64,000 nt of DNA from the NCBI GenBank assembly GCA_045561235.1, contig JBJKYB010000002.1, positions 186,001-250,000 of the forward strand, given 5' to 3'. Both the position numbers and the translations under genes were made by a program. This stretch comes from GCA-2705445 sp002705445. Lineage in GTDB: Bacteria > Pseudomonadota > Gammaproteobacteria > Poriferisulfidales > GCA-002705445. Positions 63,358 to 64,000 of the stretch are shown piece after piece. The notes beneath the pieces were generated by a model. That model had not been told where the DNA came from. It did not search any database and was given only the letters and a program-made list of their open reading frames with translations. The first letter of the stretch is position 1. Each line of letters begins with the position of its first letter.

Positions 63358-64000
63358 TTAGTATTCAAGATTAATGACATTCTCAAGCTGATTTAATAGA
63401 AATTTTAAGTCTTTCTGAGATATTATATATGGTGGCATAAGATAAATTAAATTAGAAAAAGGTCTCAGCCAAATTCCATGCTCAACAAATTTTTTTTGTA
63501 TAGAGCTTACATTAACTTTATCTTTCATCTCTAATATACCTATTGCTCCAATAACCCTGTATTCCTTAATTGCATTATTTTTTGATATTTTTTTTAGTCC
63601 AATTTTTAAAATTTTTTCTATATTTTTTATTTTATCTTCCCATTTATATGAAAATAATAAATTTATATTTTCAATAGCAACTGAACAAGCAAGAGGATTT
63701 GCCATATAAGTAGGGCCATGCATAAATATACCTGGCTCCTTGTTTGATATAGATTTTGCTATTTTCTTAGATACAACCGTAGCGGCTAAACTCATGTATC
63801 CGCCAGTTAAAGATTTTCCCAAACATAATATATCAGGGACAATCTTTGCATGTTTAAAACCAAATAATTTCCCTGTTCTTCCAAATCCAGTTGCTATTTC
63901 ATCTAAAATTAATAATACATTATATTTTTTACATAATTTTTTTAATTGTGATAAATAATCAGGATGATATATTCTCATTCCTCCAGCTCCCTGAAGTATT
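63358..64000 (-). CDS. bioA: adenosylmethionine-8-amino-7-oxononanoate aminotransferase, 5' end outside window
   Basis: Biotin synthesis, class III PLP aminotransferase. About 214 residues are present and the frame is open to the window edge (ILQGAGGMRIYHPDYL begins the visible part). LLILDEIATGFGRTGKLFG and the PLP lysine in ILCLGKSLTGGYMSLAAT identify BioA, as does HGPTYMANPLACSVA. Four bases separate it from coq7 in a convergent arrangement. Confidence 0.93.
   Translation of the reverse strand, partial: ILQGAGGMRIYHPDYLSQLKKLCKKYNVLLILDEIATGFGRTGKLFGFKHAKIVPDILCLGKSLTGGYMSLAATVVSKKIAKSISNKEPGIFMHGPTYMANPLACSVAIENINLLFSYKWEDKIKNIEKILKIGLKKISKNNAIKEYRVIGAIGILEMKDKVNVSSIQKKFVEHGIWLRPFSNLIYLMPPYIISQKDLKFLLNQLENVINLEY

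Overview
The window is a 64 kb, gene-dense, strongly AT-rich stretch of a gammaproteobacterial chromosome. By eye it is around 30% G+C; I did not count it. The gene orders rpsB-tsf-pyrH-frr-uppS-cdsA-dxr-rseP-bamA-skp-lpxD-fabZ-lpxA...rnhB-dnaE and thrS-infC-rpmI-rplT-pheS-pheT-ihfA-merR, the lepB-rnc-era-recO-pdxJ-acpS string, FabA and Coq7 all point to Gammaproteobacteria. Overlapping genes (ATGA/TAATG junctions), convergent genes a few bases apart, few repeats and no insertion sequences suggest a small streamlined genome, perhaps a marine lineage of the SAR86 or SUP05 type. I cannot fix the lineage from sequence alone.

Layout. 1-18.8 kb is the envelope and translation block on the minus strand: partial dnaE, rnhB, then after a short plus-strand insert lpxA, fabZ, lpxD, skp, bamA, rseP, dxr, cdsA, uppS, frr, pyrH, tsf, rpsB. 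The insert (gnnA-gnnB-lpxB) carries a sugar 3-oxidoreductase and aminotransferase coupled to lpxB, which suggests lipid A built on a 2,3-diamino sugar. 18.9-24.3 kb (plus) holds map, glnD, dapD, dapE. 24.3-36.8 kb (minus) is one unbroken run from tRNA-Val through thrS-infC-rpmI-rplT-pheST-ihfA-merR, lepB-rnc-era-recO-pdxJ-acpS, to cysM and a PolB-like exonuclease. PheT lacks its usual N-terminal tRNA-binding OB domain, and infC starts at ATT.

36.9-47.2 kb is more mixed: a Dabb-domain secreted protein, an unrecognised 372-residue protein coupled to a four-cysteine PD-(D/E)XK nuclease, an orphan ATP sulfurylase followed by a small membrane ORF in frame with its stop codon, then rpe-trpE-trpG-trpDC (a TrpD-TrpC fusion) and small accessory genes (Nudix, CPXCG, PrsW, winged helix). 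47.2-52.6 kb (minus) has a COG0523 GTPase and a DUF1826 protein behind a perfect 15-bp Zur-like palindrome, then bolA, tatD, trhO, fabA and a MerR regulator with a B12-domain fold that has lost its cobalamin ligands.

52.6-61.5 kb is the most distinctive part. A strongly expressed-looking alkB (alkane monooxygenase) diverges from the MerR/B12-fold regulator across a region with four TGTC repeats phased at 11-12 bp that overlap a promoter -35, as in CarH-type operators. Then come a TraB/GumN protein, two tandem six-helix ion-channel paralogues with acidic non-canonical filters, a relic of a duplicated traB end between them, and nrdAB behind a promoter flanked by two NrdR-like boxes 32 bp apart. 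A stand-alone S24 (LexA-like) domain follows, and antisense to its 3' flank lies a predicted sRNA gene of about 98 nt with a consensus-like promoter, two anti-Shine-Dalgarno stretches and a strong terminator. The window ends with glcF, coq7 and a partial bioA.

The clearest candidates for undescribed biology are the alkB/MerR-B12-fold switch, the anti-SD sRNA, the paired unknown protein and nuclease, the in-frame membrane ORF after sat, the channel pair, and the PheT domain loss.
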